Counted from the stretch's first letter, positions 1 to 6,838 are shown. The stretch: 8,049 nucleotides of DNA from Solirubrobacterales bacterium (GCA_017354065.1 JAFMRN010000013.1:9030-17078); one strand, 5' to 3'. Numbers and translations are program-made. Notes: generated from the letters alone by a model not told the origin.

Positions 1-940
1 GCGGGGGGGCTCCGCGGGAGGCGACGCTGAGACCGCGCTCCTGCAATCCGATCGCCAGCACGCCGGCCATGAACGACGCGCGCCCGAAGACCCAGTCCCA
101 GCCGTAGAACTCCAACAGCTCAATCGCGGCCAGCGCCCAGGCGCTCCGCTGGACCACGGGGAAGCCGGTGTCGAGCCGTCGCGAATCGCCCACCAGCCCG
201 GAGTTGAGCCCGGCGTTCGGATCGCTGAGCGCGCCGTAACCGGGCCACGGCGGCTCCAGCCCGGCCAAGCGGTCACGGCGCACGTACAGCGCGCCGCTGC
301 CCTCCGGCCCGCACAGCCACTTCTGACCGGAGGCCGCGTAGTAATCGACGCCCAGCTGCGTCACGTTCACCGGGATCGCACCCAGCGCCTGGGCCCCGTC
401 CAGGAGCACCGGCACGCCGGAGGCGAGCAGCGCGGGCACGTCCGCGACCTCGCCGCTCACCCAGGTGACGTGTGAGCAGGCGATCAGTCGGGTGCGCTCA
501 CCTACCTCCCGCACCAACTCTGACAGCGGCGCGGTGCGGACCTTAACCCCGTAGCGCACCACAAGGCGCCGCAGCGGCGCGAGCAGCCCGGGATGTTCGT
601 GCTCGGAGGTGACGATCTCATCCCCCGGCTCGAGGGTCAGTCCGCCGAGCACGGTGTTGATACCGCTGGTGGTGGAGTCGGTCAGGGCGACCTCACGCGT
701 GGCCGCACCCAGCACTCGCGCGTAGGCGGCGCGAGCCTGCTGGGCCAGCTCCAGCACCCCGTCTATGTACTCGGGTCCGATCCGGCCCGCACGGCTGTCG
801 TGATCGACCCGCTGCTTCAGGGCCTCCACGGCGACGGTCGGGATCGGCCCTTCCGTGCCGGCGTTCAGATAGACGCACTGCTCGAGTACGGGGAACTGTC
901 CCCGGAACTCGGACCAGCCTCCGGCTGGTTCAGGGGTCAC
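1..940 (-). CDS. Class V aminotransferase-fold PLP enzyme (cysteine desulfurase / isopenicillin N epimerase-like), C-terminus outside window
   Basis: My reading of the minus strand from the GTG at 940 gives 313 uninterrupted residues that run off the left edge; family members are usually about 370-400 long, so perhaps 60-90 residues are missing. Visible PLP landmarks, in order: D88-S-T-T-S-G-I-N95, the phosphate-cup region; E113-H-E-H-P-G118, with the histidine expected to stack on the cofactor ring; L180-D181-G-A-Q184, whose aspartate contacts the pyridine nitrogen; and S204-G-Q-K207-W, holding the Schiff-base lysine, followed by CGPEGSG (210-216). The SGQKW form resembles epimerase/EgtE-like lyases more than SufS, which has HK here. 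The catalytic cysteine of true desulfurases would lie in the missing part, so desulfurase, C-S lyase or epimerase cannot be decided. The start shares GTGA with the stop of the upstream acyl-CoA ligase, implying coupled translation. Cytosolic: no signal peptide. The fold call is secure; the reaction is not. Confidence 0.9.
   Translation of the reverse strand, partial: MTPEPAGGWSEFRGQFPVLEQCVYLNAGTEGPIPTVAVEALKQRVDHDSRAGRIGPEYIDGVLELAQQARAAYARVLGAATREVALTDSTTSGINTVLGGLTLEPGDEIVTSEHEHPGLLAPLRRLVVRYGVKVRTAPLSELVREVGERTRLIACSHVTWVSGEVADVPALLASGVPVLLDGAQALGAIPVNVTQLGVDYYAASGQKWLCGPEGSGALYVRRDRLAGLEPPWPGYGALSDPNAGLNSGLVGDSRRLDTGFPVVQRSAWALAAIELLEFYGWDWVFGRASFMAGVLAIGLQERGLSVASRGAPP
937..940 (-). other. 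GTGA stop/start overlap coupling the acyl-CoA ligase to the PLP enzyme
   Basis: On the minus strand the bases at 940 to 937 read GTGA. GTG (940-938) opens the PLP enzyme frame and TGA (939-937) closes the ligase. The only purine-rich stretch upstream is GGGAG, ending about 11 bases before the GTG, a loose ribosome-binding match. Re-initiation by ribosomes finishing the ligase is the likely mode, which sets the start of the PLP enzyme and indicates one transcript. Confidence 0.8.
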
Positions 941-2577
941 TGGCTGCGCAGCTCCCGCTTGAGCACCTTGCCGGTCTGGTTGCGCGGTAGCTCGTCCATG
1001 AACACGATCTCCCGCGGGACCTTGTAGTTGGCAAGGTTCGTCTTCACGTACTCCCGGAGCTTCGTCTCATCGACGCTCTCACCCGGGGCGGGCACGACAA
1101 AGGCCTTCAGGCGCTGTCCGAACTCAGGGTCGTCGACCCCGATGGCCGCTGCCTCAACCACCTTCGGATGAGCAGAGAGCAGCTCCTCCACCTCCGCCGG
1201 AAACACGTTCTCACCGCCGGAGACGATCATGTCGTCGTCGCGACCGTCAATGAACAGCCGCCCTGCGGCGTCGAAGTGACCGACGTCCCCGGAGGACATC
1301 AGGCCGTCAATCATCTGCTTGGAACCGCCGCCGGTGTAACCCTCGAACTGGATCGTGTTGGCGACAAACACGCGCCCGGTCTCGCCCCGGGGCTGCTCAT
1401 GACCGTCCTCGTCGAGGATCTTCACGGTGGCGCCGTGGACGACGCGCCCGACCGTGTTCGGCGCGGCCGCCAGATCCTCCGGCGTCGCGATAGTGGCGTA
1501 GGCGACCTCAGTCGACCCGTACAGGTTGTAAAGCACGGAGCCGAGGCGCTTTGAGGCGCGCTGGGCCAGGCCCGAACCGAGCTGGGAGCCGGACAGGAAC
1601 ACGATCCGGAGCTTGGACAGGTCCTTGTGCTCCCAGACCTCATCCGGCAGCTCGATGATCCGCGAGAGCATCACCGGCACCATCACGGCCGTGGTCACGC
1701 CGTGGCGGGCCCAAGCCTCCAGCGTCTCCTTGGGATCAAACCGCCGTGCCAGCACCATGGATGAGCACAGGCTCATGGCTATCACCGTCTGGCTGAAACC
1801 GAGCGCGTGGAAGATCGGGGCGCAGATATTGGTCGGCTCGCACACGCGGTAGGGGACCTTCGACAGCGGCCCGCCGACCGGGGAGAGCGACATAGGCACC
1901 TGGCGGCCGGCACCCTTCGGGGTGCCGGTGGTGCCGCTCGTCAGGATCACGAGGCGCGGGCCGGTCTTGGGCTTGGGCGGCGGCGTCGGCACACCGGCGG
2001 CGATCAGCGCTTCAAGGCTGTCCTCGCCTTGGTGATCGGACTCGGTCCAGGCGCGGACCCGGCCCAGCCGCGGCGCGAAATCGCCAAGCGTCCCGGCGTA
2101 CTCCTCGTCGTAGACGAGCAGGTCGACGCCCTCACGCTCTGAGACCTCGCGGACCTGCGGTCCGGAGAAGCCGGTGTTCATCAGGATCACCTTGGCGCCG
2201 AGCTTGAACCCGGCCCAGACCGCCTCAAGCAGCCCGCGATGGTTGCGCGCCAGCACGGCGATCCCGTCCCCAGCGCGCAGGCCCTGGGCGTACCAGGCCG
2301 AGGCCAGTGTGTTGATCCTGTCATCCAGCTCGCGCCAGGTCAGCTGGCCGCGCTCATCGATCACCGCCGGGTGATCGCCGTGACGGATCGCCGCTACGGC
2401 GGGGAGGCCGCCGAGCATCCCGTAGCGCTCCAGCGCCAGGCCGATCGGCACGAGTTGTTGTGGAGGTGGCGGTGCCAGCATGCCCGCGCGCAGGCATACG
2501 GCCGCATAGAAGCCTTCATCTACAAGGCGCTTTCCGAGCGCCAGCGCGGCGCGGCGCGTCCCAGTCGCTACTGCCAT
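937..2577 (-). CDS. Acyl-CoA ligase / AMP-dependent synthetase (FadD-type)
   Basis: This 546-residue enzyme should activate a carboxylic acid, probably a fatty acid, with ATP to an acyl-adenylate and then the CoA thioester. ANL-superfamily motifs are complete and in order: P-loop TSGTTGTPKGA at 213-223, YGSTE at 353-357, SGDVGHFD at 429-436 with the ribose-binding aspartate D431, GRDDDMIVSGGENVFP at 445-460 (hinge and A8 loop), and RNQTGKVLK at 532-540 with the adenylation lysine K537. About 70 residues precede the AMP-binding core; this basic, moderately hydrophobic extension (roughly 10-60) is common in actinobacterial FadD2/FadD12-like ligases and may associate with membrane. The ATG at 2577 is the first usable start, since an in-frame TAA lies ten codons upstream. 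There is no good ribosome-binding site, but a TANNNT box sits 7 bases before the ATG, so a leaderless message is possible. The gene overlaps the downstream PLP enzyme by 4 bases. The acid substrate is unknown. Confidence 0.95.
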   Translation of the reverse strand: MAVATGTRRAALALGKRLVDEGFYAAVCLRAGMLAPPPPQQLVPIGLALERYGMLGGLPAVAAIRHGDHPAVIDERGQLTWRELDDRINTLASAWYAQGLRAGDGIAVLARNHRGLLEAVWAGFKLGAKVILMNTGFSGPQVREVSEREGVDLLVYDEEYAGTLGDFAPRLGRVRAWTESDHQGEDSLEALIAAGVPTPPPKPKTGPRLVILTSGTTGTPKGAGRQVPMSLSPVGGPLSKVPYRVCEPTNICAPIFHALGFSQTVIAMSLCSSMVLARRFDPKETLEAWARHGVTTAVMVPVMLSRIIELPDEVWEHKDLSKLRIVFLSGSQLGSGLAQRASKRLGSVLYNLYGSTEVAYATIATPEDLAAAPNTVGRVVHGATVKILDEDGHEQPRGETGRVFVANTIQFEGYTGGGSKQMIDGLMSSGDVGHFDAAGRLFIDGRDDDMIVSGGENVFPAEVEELLSAHPKVVEAAAIGVDDPEFGQRLKAFVVPAPGESVDETKLREYVKTNLANYKVPREIVFMDELPRNQTGKVLKRELRSQ

Positions 2578-2584
2578 CGGCTGG

Positions 2585-2590
2585 ACGGTA
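2585..2590 (-). promoter_or_regulatory. Candidate -10 box for a leaderless acyl-CoA ligase transcript
   Basis: The minus strand reads TACCGT at 2590-2585, then 7 bases, then the ATG at 2577. TANNNT at this distance is the usual -10 element of leaderless actinobacterial mRNAs, where transcription starts at the A of ATG. No convincing -35 or Shine-Dalgarno sequence is visible. This is inferred from spacing only. Confidence 0.35.
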
Positions 2591-2628
2591 TCGGCTCTGG
2601 ACCTTTATCGGCCTGAGGGTGGCTTTCT

Positions 2629-2660
2629 CCGGGCTTGCTAGCTCAAAGCAGCAAGCCCGG
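2629..2660 (-). terminator. Strong hairpin after the propeller gene, probable intrinsic terminator without U-tract
   Basis: CCGGGCTTGCT (2629-2639) is the exact reverse complement of AGCAAGCCCGG (2650-2660). The 10-base loop can pair further as GCT/AGC (2641-2643 with 2647-2649) around CAA, leaving one bulged A at 2640. On the minus strand the hairpin begins 8 bases after the TAA of the propeller gene (2671-2669) and lies 51 bases before the ligase start, so it most likely ends the propeller transcript. No T-run follows on either strand, as is common for high-GC actinobacterial terminators. An alternative is an mRNA 3'-end stabiliser or a cis-element of the ligase promoter. Confidence 0.6.
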
Positions 2661-2668
2661 CCAGAACG

Positions 2669-3718
2669 TTATTTCAGCTTCGCGGTGGTCGCGACGCCGG
2701 AGCTGTCACCGACGACGCAGACCAGGTCCTTGCAGGCGACCGCGCTCTGGATGCGCGAGTGCTGGGAGCGGATCGGGCCGAAGGAATGCCAGTTGCCGCC
2801 GATGATCCCGCTGGTCGCGAAGGCCTGCTCGCCGGTGTCGGTCGCCACGCAGGTGCCCTCGGTGCAGCCGACGCTGTCAAGCAGCCCCTGGCCCTGGCCG
2901 CCGGTGCTGGAACCGACGTTGGCCTGATTCCCCCAGTTGTTGGTCGGGGTCTTGGTGCCGGTCGAGAAGGCCGTGGACGAGCCGGAGTAGCCGACCGCCA
3001 TACACAGCGTCGCGCTCTGGCAGTTGACGCCCGAGTAGATCCCGCCGCCGCTGAGCGCGCCGCTGGCCTTCCACGCCGACGTACCGCCGGTCGGGGTCGC
3101 CGAGACGTAGCGCTGGGTGCCGGCCGCGACGCACAGGCTGTTGGAGCCGCAGCTGACCGAGGTAAGGAGGCCCGTGAGCGTGGTGTAGTGCCAAGAGCTC
3201 TTGCCACCCGTCGGGTGGGTCGACCAGTACAGCTTGCCGTTGTCAGAGGCGTCGGTCGCGACGCACAGACTCGAGCTCGGGCACGAGATCGAGGTGAAGC
3301 CGGCGTAACCGCCACCGGGCAGCGTCGAGCTGTCAATCCGCGTGGGAGTGGTCCAGCTGCCGCTGGTCGGGCGGGTCGAGTAGGTCAACCCGCCGCCGCT
3401 GTCGACAGCCGCGCAGAAGCGGGTGGTCGGGCAGCTGACACCGGTGATGCCGCCGTCGCTGTCGGTGCGATAAGCAGTCTTCCAGCTGTCCTTGGTCGCG
3501 GTGACGTTGGTGGTGGACAGCAGGTGCCCGGTGCCGTCACCCGCGACACAGATCTTGTTGTTCGCGCAGGCCACGGCGCCGATCCCACCGCGGCTCGTCG
3601 GCTCGATCCGGATTCCGTGTCCCCAGGTGATGTTGCGGGCGCCGGCCAGCGCGGGGATGACAAGCAGCACGGCGAGGGTCGCCAGCAGCGACGTGAACAG
3701 TGTTTGGCGGCGGCTCAA
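2669..3718 (-). CDS. Secreted seven-repeat beta-propeller-like protein with a cysteine pair in each repeat
   Basis: This is a 349-residue exported protein of unknown function. Residues 1-27 form a signal peptide: basic SRRQ, hydrophobic core 7-22, and an ALAGA|RN cleavage site after A27. There is no lipobox cysteine. The rest is seven repeats of about 43-52 residues with the pattern (S/A)-x-S/A-C-x4-5-C-V-A-x-D, then a small-residue stretch rich in S, T, P and G, then W. Cysteine pairs are 51/57, 96/102, 146/152, 190/196, 233/239, 285/290 and 329/334, which account for all cysteines. Register tryptophans are W32, W79, W122, W176, W216, W262 and W310; W32 before the first pair would complete the last blade. 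This suggests a seven-bladed propeller with seven small disulfides. No enzyme signature such as a sialidase Asp-box is evident. The start is TTG (3718) because an in-frame TAG lies five codons upstream and no ATG or GTG is available; no clear ribosome-binding site precedes it. A strong hairpin follows the stop. Confidence 0.85.
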   Translation of the reverse strand: MSRRQTLFTSLLATLAVLLVIPALAGARNITWGHGIRIEPTSRGGIGAVACANNKICVAGDGTGHLLSTTNVTATKDSWKTAYRTDSDGGITGVSCPTTRFCAAVDSGGGLTYSTRPTSGSWTTPTRIDSSTLPGGGYAGFTSISCPSSSLCVATDASDNGKLYWSTHPTGGKSSWHYTTLTGLLTSVSCGSNSLCVAAGTQRYVSATPTGGTSAWKASGALSGGGIYSGVNCQSATLCMAVGYSGSSTAFSTGTKTPTNNWGNQANVGSSTGGQGQGLLDSVGCTEGTCVATDTGEQAFATSGIIGGNWHSFGPIRSQHSRIQSAVACKDLVCVVGDSSGVATTAKLK

Positions 3719-3747
3719 GGTCGTGTAGTTCTAGCAGGGGAGAAGTC

Positions 3748-3772
3748 CTGCACCTTGCAGTATCCGGTGCAG
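3748..3772. repeat. Inverted repeat CTGCACC-N11-GGTGCAG in the FUSC/propeller gap
   Basis: CTGCACC at 3748-3754 and GGTGCAG at 3766-3772 are exact reverse complements separated by 11 bases. An overlapping alternative, CTGCA-CCT-TGCAG (3748-3760), forms a shorter hairpin. The element lies 27 bases beyond the FUSC stop and 29 bases before the propeller TTG. It could be a weak terminator for the FUSC transcript or an operator for the propeller gene. No T-run adjoins it. The remainder of this 80-base gap shows no convincing promoter; TAGAAC on the minus strand, 9 bases before the TTG, is only a poor -10 match. Confidence 0.4.
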
Positions 3773-3798
3773 ATGGGGTTCAAACGCAACTCACCCAG

Positions 3799-5889
3799 TC
3801 AGGGTTTCGCGGTCGGTTCAGAAGACAGCGTCGCCGCCGTCGCGTCGATCGCGTCGACCAGCTCGTCCAGGGCGACCCGGACCGCGTCCGGATGCTGCGT
3901 GCCCGCATGGCGATAGAGCTTGCGCAGCGGCGGCAGCTGGGCGTCCTCACCGGCTGTCCGGGCGCGGATCGCGGACAGCGCCTGGAGGGTCCCGTCTCCC
4001 AGTTCGCGGAGCTCCGTGCGGGGTGCCGGGGGCTCGTCACCGGCGCGGCGCAGCGCGTGGATCGCGTGGGCGACACGGCGCAGCGCAGCCAGGGTCGCGG
4101 CGGCCTCCTCATGGCCATAACCGGTGCGCCCGGGCTCGCCCTGGGCGACGGTGAGCGAGGTTTGAGCGTCGGCGAAGGCGGTGCGCGCGCGGCGGGCCAG
4201 GGGCCGCAGCAGGGTCGCGTCACCGGGCCGGCCGTCAAGTAGCGATGCGAGCACCGCCTGGAGATAGCTGCGCTGGGCGTCAATCAGCAGGCCGATCCGC
4301 ACCAGCAGCGAGTCCCGTGACCAGGTCGGCCACAGCATGTAGGCGCCGAGCCCGATCGCGCCGCCGATCACGGTGTCAAGCCCACGGTCGAAGGCGATCG
4401 CAACCGAGTCCGGCGAGACCACGTGCAACATAAACACGACCATCGCGGTCATGCCCGCCGTGCCGATCGCGAAGCTGGCGGGATAGGTGGCGTAGGTGAA
4501 GGTCGCCAGCACCCCGACCACGGCGGCGACGCCCCAGCCTTGCGGGTTCAACAGGACCGAAATCAGCGTCGCGATCACCACCCCGCCGAGCGCGCCGGCA
4601 ACGCGCTCAGCCCCGCGCGTGACGGTCGCGCCGAACTCGGGGCGCAGGACCGTGGCGGCGCCGACCACGGCCCAGTAACCGCGCGGCAAGCCGAGACGCT
4701 GGACCAGCAGCTCGGTGCCCGCGACCACGACGGCCAGGCGCAGGGCGTGGCGTCCGGGAGCGGTCTTCAGGGAGATGCCGTTGCGGATCTGCTGTAGGTC
4801 GTCCAGGTATCCGCTGACGCGCTGGCTCGAACCGAGCGAGGGTCGCGCGGCCGCCCAGTGACGGTCATCGCTGTTGAGCACCGTAATCGCCAGCCGTGCG
4901 GCGGCGCGAACCTGCGCGCCCAGCGCCGCCAGGTGGTTCTCCAGCACCGGCGCGGGCAGGTCATCGCGTGCCTCGGCCCAGGCTTTGAGCGCTTGGGATC
5001 TGGCCCGGATCATCGCCTCGGAGTCGGCGCGCCGGCTCTGGGCGCCGTCACGGAACCCGCGGGCGATGGCCTCCAGGGTCTGCTCAAGCAGCGCCAGGCC
5101 GTGTTCGAGCTCGGGTCTCGCGCGGGCCGCAAGCTCGGGGTGCTCGCGTTCGGTGTGGGCCAGCGCGGCCGCCAGGGCCACCAGCTCCAGCCGGATCCGG
5201 CGCCCCTCCGCCACGAGGCTGACCAGCCCGGAGAGCTGGGGGTCGGCGAACAGCGCCGGGGCCGCCAGCGCGCGGTCGGCGTCCTCCAGCGCGACGGCTG
5301 CGGTCTGCAGGGACTTTGTGAGTCCCTCCCCCAGCTCGGCCAGATGCTCATAGGCTGAGGCGAGCGCGTTGCGCTGGCGCCGCCAGGCAAGCGGCGCGGC
5401 CAACAGGGTGGCGCCGATCAGCTGCGCGCAGGCGCCGATCAGGACCAGGCCGGTGAGTCCGAGCGCGTTTGCGGGCGATTCGGGAAAGCGCCCGAACACG
5501 ACGAAGGCGATCAGCGCGTGGTTGCCCGTGACCGTGCCGCGCCGGCCGATCGCGGTTGCCAGGCCGGCCGCGAGACAGAAGCAGAACAGGACCGCCAGGT
5601 GCAGCCACGGCCAGCGGCCGGTCAGGGAGCCGACGAAGGTTGACAGGGCGAGCATCAGCGCGGCTGCGCTCATCGTTCCCAGCGGCGGGTTGGCGGGGCC
5701 CTGGGCGCGCCAGGCGACGCCGACCAGCATCGCGCCGACGCCGAGCAGCACGGCCTGGTCGGGCTTGAAGAAGGTGGTGCCCAGCGCCAGCATGACGACC
5801 ACGGGGAGGGCGGCGATCAGGCCGATCCGCAGCGACGCCCTGGTGTGATCGACCGAGGTGGCCTTGGCCAGCGAACGGGCCGCCAGCAC
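3799..5889 (-). CDS. FUSC-family membrane protein (aromatic acid exporter-like)
   Basis: This 696-residue inner-membrane protein has the two-bundle architecture of FUSC proteins (YccS/AaeB-like). The N-terminal bundle shows hydrophobic segments near residues 22-40, 45-60, 73-88, 96-115, 122-133 and 143-167. A long, charged, mostly helical cytoplasmic region follows (about 170-378). The second bundle shows segments near 382-398, 404-415, 428-447, 452-466, 471-490 and 497-520, then a soluble helical tail. The segment around GYWAVVGAATVLRPEFGATV (404-423), followed by RGAERVAGALGG, is typical of the FUSC_2 domain. Family members have been linked to efflux of aromatic acids and similar compounds, but no substrate can be read here. 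The GTG at 5889 is the first standard start and has no clear ribosome-binding site. The same frame stays open upstream with coding-like base use to a CTG at 5940 that overlaps the GNAT stop, so the true N-terminus may be 17 residues longer. It follows the GNAT gene by 47 bases, probably in one operon. Confidence 0.9.
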   Translation of the reverse strand: MLAARSLAKATSVDHTRASLRIGLIAALPVVVMLALGTTFFKPDQAVLLGVGAMLVGVAWRAQGPANPPLGTMSAAALMLALSTFVGSLTGRWPWLHLAVLFCFCLAAGLATAIGRRGTVTGNHALIAFVVFGRFPESPANALGLTGLVLIGACAQLIGATLLAAPLAWRRQRNALASAYEHLAELGEGLTKSLQTAAVALEDADRALAAPALFADPQLSGLVSLVAEGRRIRLELVALAAALAHTEREHPELAARARPELEHGLALLEQTLEAIARGFRDGAQSRRADSEAMIRARSQALKAWAEARDDLPAPVLENHLAALGAQVRAAARLAITVLNSDDRHWAAARPSLGSSQRVSGYLDDLQQIRNGISLKTAPGRHALRLAVVVAGTELLVQRLGLPRGYWAVVGAATVLRPEFGATVTRGAERVAGALGGVVIATLISVLLNPQGWGVAAVVGVLATFTYATYPASFAIGTAGMTAMVVFMLHVVSPDSVAIAFDRGLDTVIGGAIGLGAYMLWPTWSRDSLLVRIGLLIDAQRSYLQAVLASLLDGRPGDATLLRPLARRARTAFADAQTSLTVAQGEPGRTGYGHEEAAATLAALRRVAHAIHALRRAGDEPPAPRTELRELGDGTLQALSAIRARTAGEDAQLPPLRKLYRHAGTQHPDAVRVALDELVDAIDATAATLSSEPTAKP

Positions 5890-5936
5890 CGGCGCCGTCA
5901 GCGCGGCGGTCTCGTCGTCTGCGGCGGGGTCGGGCT

Positions 5937-5940
5937 TCAG
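5937..5940 (-). other. Possible CTGA stop/start overlap: alternative CTG start for the FUSC gene
   Basis: The minus strand reads CTGA at 5940-5937. TGA ends the GNAT gene, and CTG is in frame with the FUSC gene 17 codons before its GTG at 5889. The intervening codons (K-P-D-P-A-A-D-D-E-T-A-A-L-T-A-P) end in G or C in all but one case, as expected for translated DNA in this genome. CTG is a rare initiator, so this remains a hypothesis. Confidence 0.3.
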
Positions 5941-6827
5941 GCGAACGGTCCGGTCGGGATGAACGGCGCCAGCGTCCCCGGGTGGCCGCGGACCATCAGC
6001 GCACAGTCGGCCTCAAGCTTCAGCCCGAGCTGGAGCGCGGCCTGAATCGCCCACTGCTGCTGTGCGGTCAGCCAGCGCAGCGACACGTTGGTGCCGGCCG
6101 GCGCCTCGGCCAGCCCGTGCCAGAGCAGCCTCGTCGCGGCCTCCCGGTCGCGGGCGACGAGCGCGTCTACCCCGTGGCGCCCGAGCAGCGCGAAGCCCCG
6201 GTCAGGGATGTGTAGGAGGCGCGCCTTGAGCTCCAGCAACACGCTCAGGTCAGCGCCGTAGGGCGCGCCGCGGACCTCGCGCGTGAGCGCGTCCAGCCCG
6301 GTCAGATCGTCGCCGTAATGCAGTTCGACGATGTCAGCGGTCCTGACCGCGCGGAGCTTGTCGCGGTTGACAGAGCCGGTCGCTGAGAAGCACGGCAGCG
6401 CCATGAAGCCGGTCAGCGTGTAGGCACGGAGGGCGCGCGGATCATTCGATGCGACGATCAGCCCGCGCTCGGCGTCCGCGTGGTAGCCGAGCGCTTGGGC
6501 GAGCAGGCCGCGGCCGGCGCCGCCGCTCTGTGCACGCGGATGGATCGCGAGCAGCGAGAGCACCCACAGGTTTTCGCGCGCGAGCGCCTGGGTGACGCCG
6601 ATCAGCTGCCCGTCGCGTTCGGCTATGAACGCGCCTTCAGGGTCGGTCCGGAGCGGGTGCGCCAGGCGCCGGGTCCAGCTCTCGCGCACGCTGAGACCGG
6701 CCGAGCCGGGTGGCGGCGGCGCGTCAAGGTCGACGAGGAAGGCGCGGGCGGACAGCTCGGCGACATCATCAAGGTCCGCCTCCCGCATCGGGCGGATCAG
6801 CAGCTGATCAGTGCGGGTGGCGGCCAT
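5937..6827 (-). CDS. GNAT-family N-acetyltransferase with C-terminal accessory domain
   Basis: This 296-residue cytosolic enzyme is predicted to transfer an acetyl group from acetyl-CoA to an amine. The N-terminal GNAT domain starts with the usual LIRPMREADLDDVAEL strand-helix (10-25). Strand 4 and motif A are visible at LLAIHPRAQSGGAGRGLL (92-109), where Q100-x-x-G103-x-G105 is the pyrophosphate-binding loop. Motif B follows as S127-N-D-P-R-A-L-R-A-Y136 with T-G140-F141. The extra 150 or so residues look like a second, degenerate GNAT-like half: GFALLGRHGVDALVARD (211-227) would be its central strands, and the AFIPTGPF ending (287-295) resembles two-domain actinobacterial GNATs. The second half has no Q/R-x-x-G-x-G loop, so it probably does not bind CoA. 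The ATG at 6827 shares CATG with an ATG of the opposite strand near the divergent glycosylase start. No strong ribosome-binding site is seen. Substrate unknown; location beside a FUSC transporter is suggestive of detoxification but not evidence. Confidence 0.88.
   Translation of the reverse strand: MAATRTDQLLIRPMREADLDDVAELSARAFLVDLDAPPPPGSAGLSVRESWTRRLAHPLRTDPEGAFIAERDGQLIGVTQALARENLWVLSLLAIHPRAQSGGAGRGLLAQALGYHADAERGLIVASNDPRALRAYTLTGFMALPCFSATGSVNRDKLRAVRTADIVELHYGDDLTGLDALTREVRGAPYGADLSVLLELKARLLHIPDRGFALLGRHGVDALVARDREAATRLLWHGLAEAPAGTNVSLRWLTAQQQWAIQAALQLGLKLEADCALMVRGHPGTLAPFIPTGPFA
6795..6809. repeat. Perfect odd palindrome GATCAGC-A-GCTGATC in the GNAT/glycosylase divergent region
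   Basis: GATCAGC (6795-6801) and GCTGATC (6803-6809) are exact reverse complements around A6802. The element lies within the first codons of the GNAT gene and 37 bases before the glycosylase GTG, where an operator over a -35 region would sit. The sequence GATCAGTG also occurs twice, at 6806-6813 and 6855-6862, on either side of the glycosylase start. Codon choice for D-Q-L-L-I could produce the palindrome by chance, so an operator role is only a possibility. Confidence 0.3.
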
Positions 6828-6832
6828 GCCCG

Positions 6833-6838
6833 TACGAT
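6833..6838 (+). promoter_or_regulatory. Candidate -10 box for a leaderless glycosylase transcript
   Basis: TACGAT at 6833-6838 fits TANNNT and is followed by 8 bases and then the GTG at 6847, the distance expected if transcription begins at the start codon. No Shine-Dalgarno sequence precedes this GTG. No clear -35 element is seen. The match also argues for GTG 6847 over the in-frame ATG at 6826, which would place the box inside the coding region. Confidence 0.35.

Noticed and set aside
2239..2927. Plus-strand frames spanning the ligase start and the hairpin
   Set aside because: They cross the intergenic region and the terminator hairpin, and their products show no motif.
2674..3336. 220-codon minus-strand frame inside the propeller gene
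   Set aside because: Composition is almost entirely R, A, S, P and T, typical of an out-of-frame reading of GC-rich DNA, and the propeller frame has ordered repeats.
3566..3568. Reading the first propeller cysteine as a lipoprotein attachment site
   Set aside because: C51 is far from the signal peptide end and has no lipobox; it pairs in register with C57 like the other repeats.
2759..3916. 385-codon open frame on the plus strand, opposite the propeller and FUSC 3' ends
   Set aside because: It is antisense to two well-supported genes, rich in A, R, G and D with no domain, and crosses the intergenic gap. It looks like a GC-rich shadow.
4858..5358. Plus-strand frames of 160-166 codons opposite the middle of the FUSC gene
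   Set aside because: Two overlapping frames of low complexity, both antisense to a continuous membrane-protein gene.
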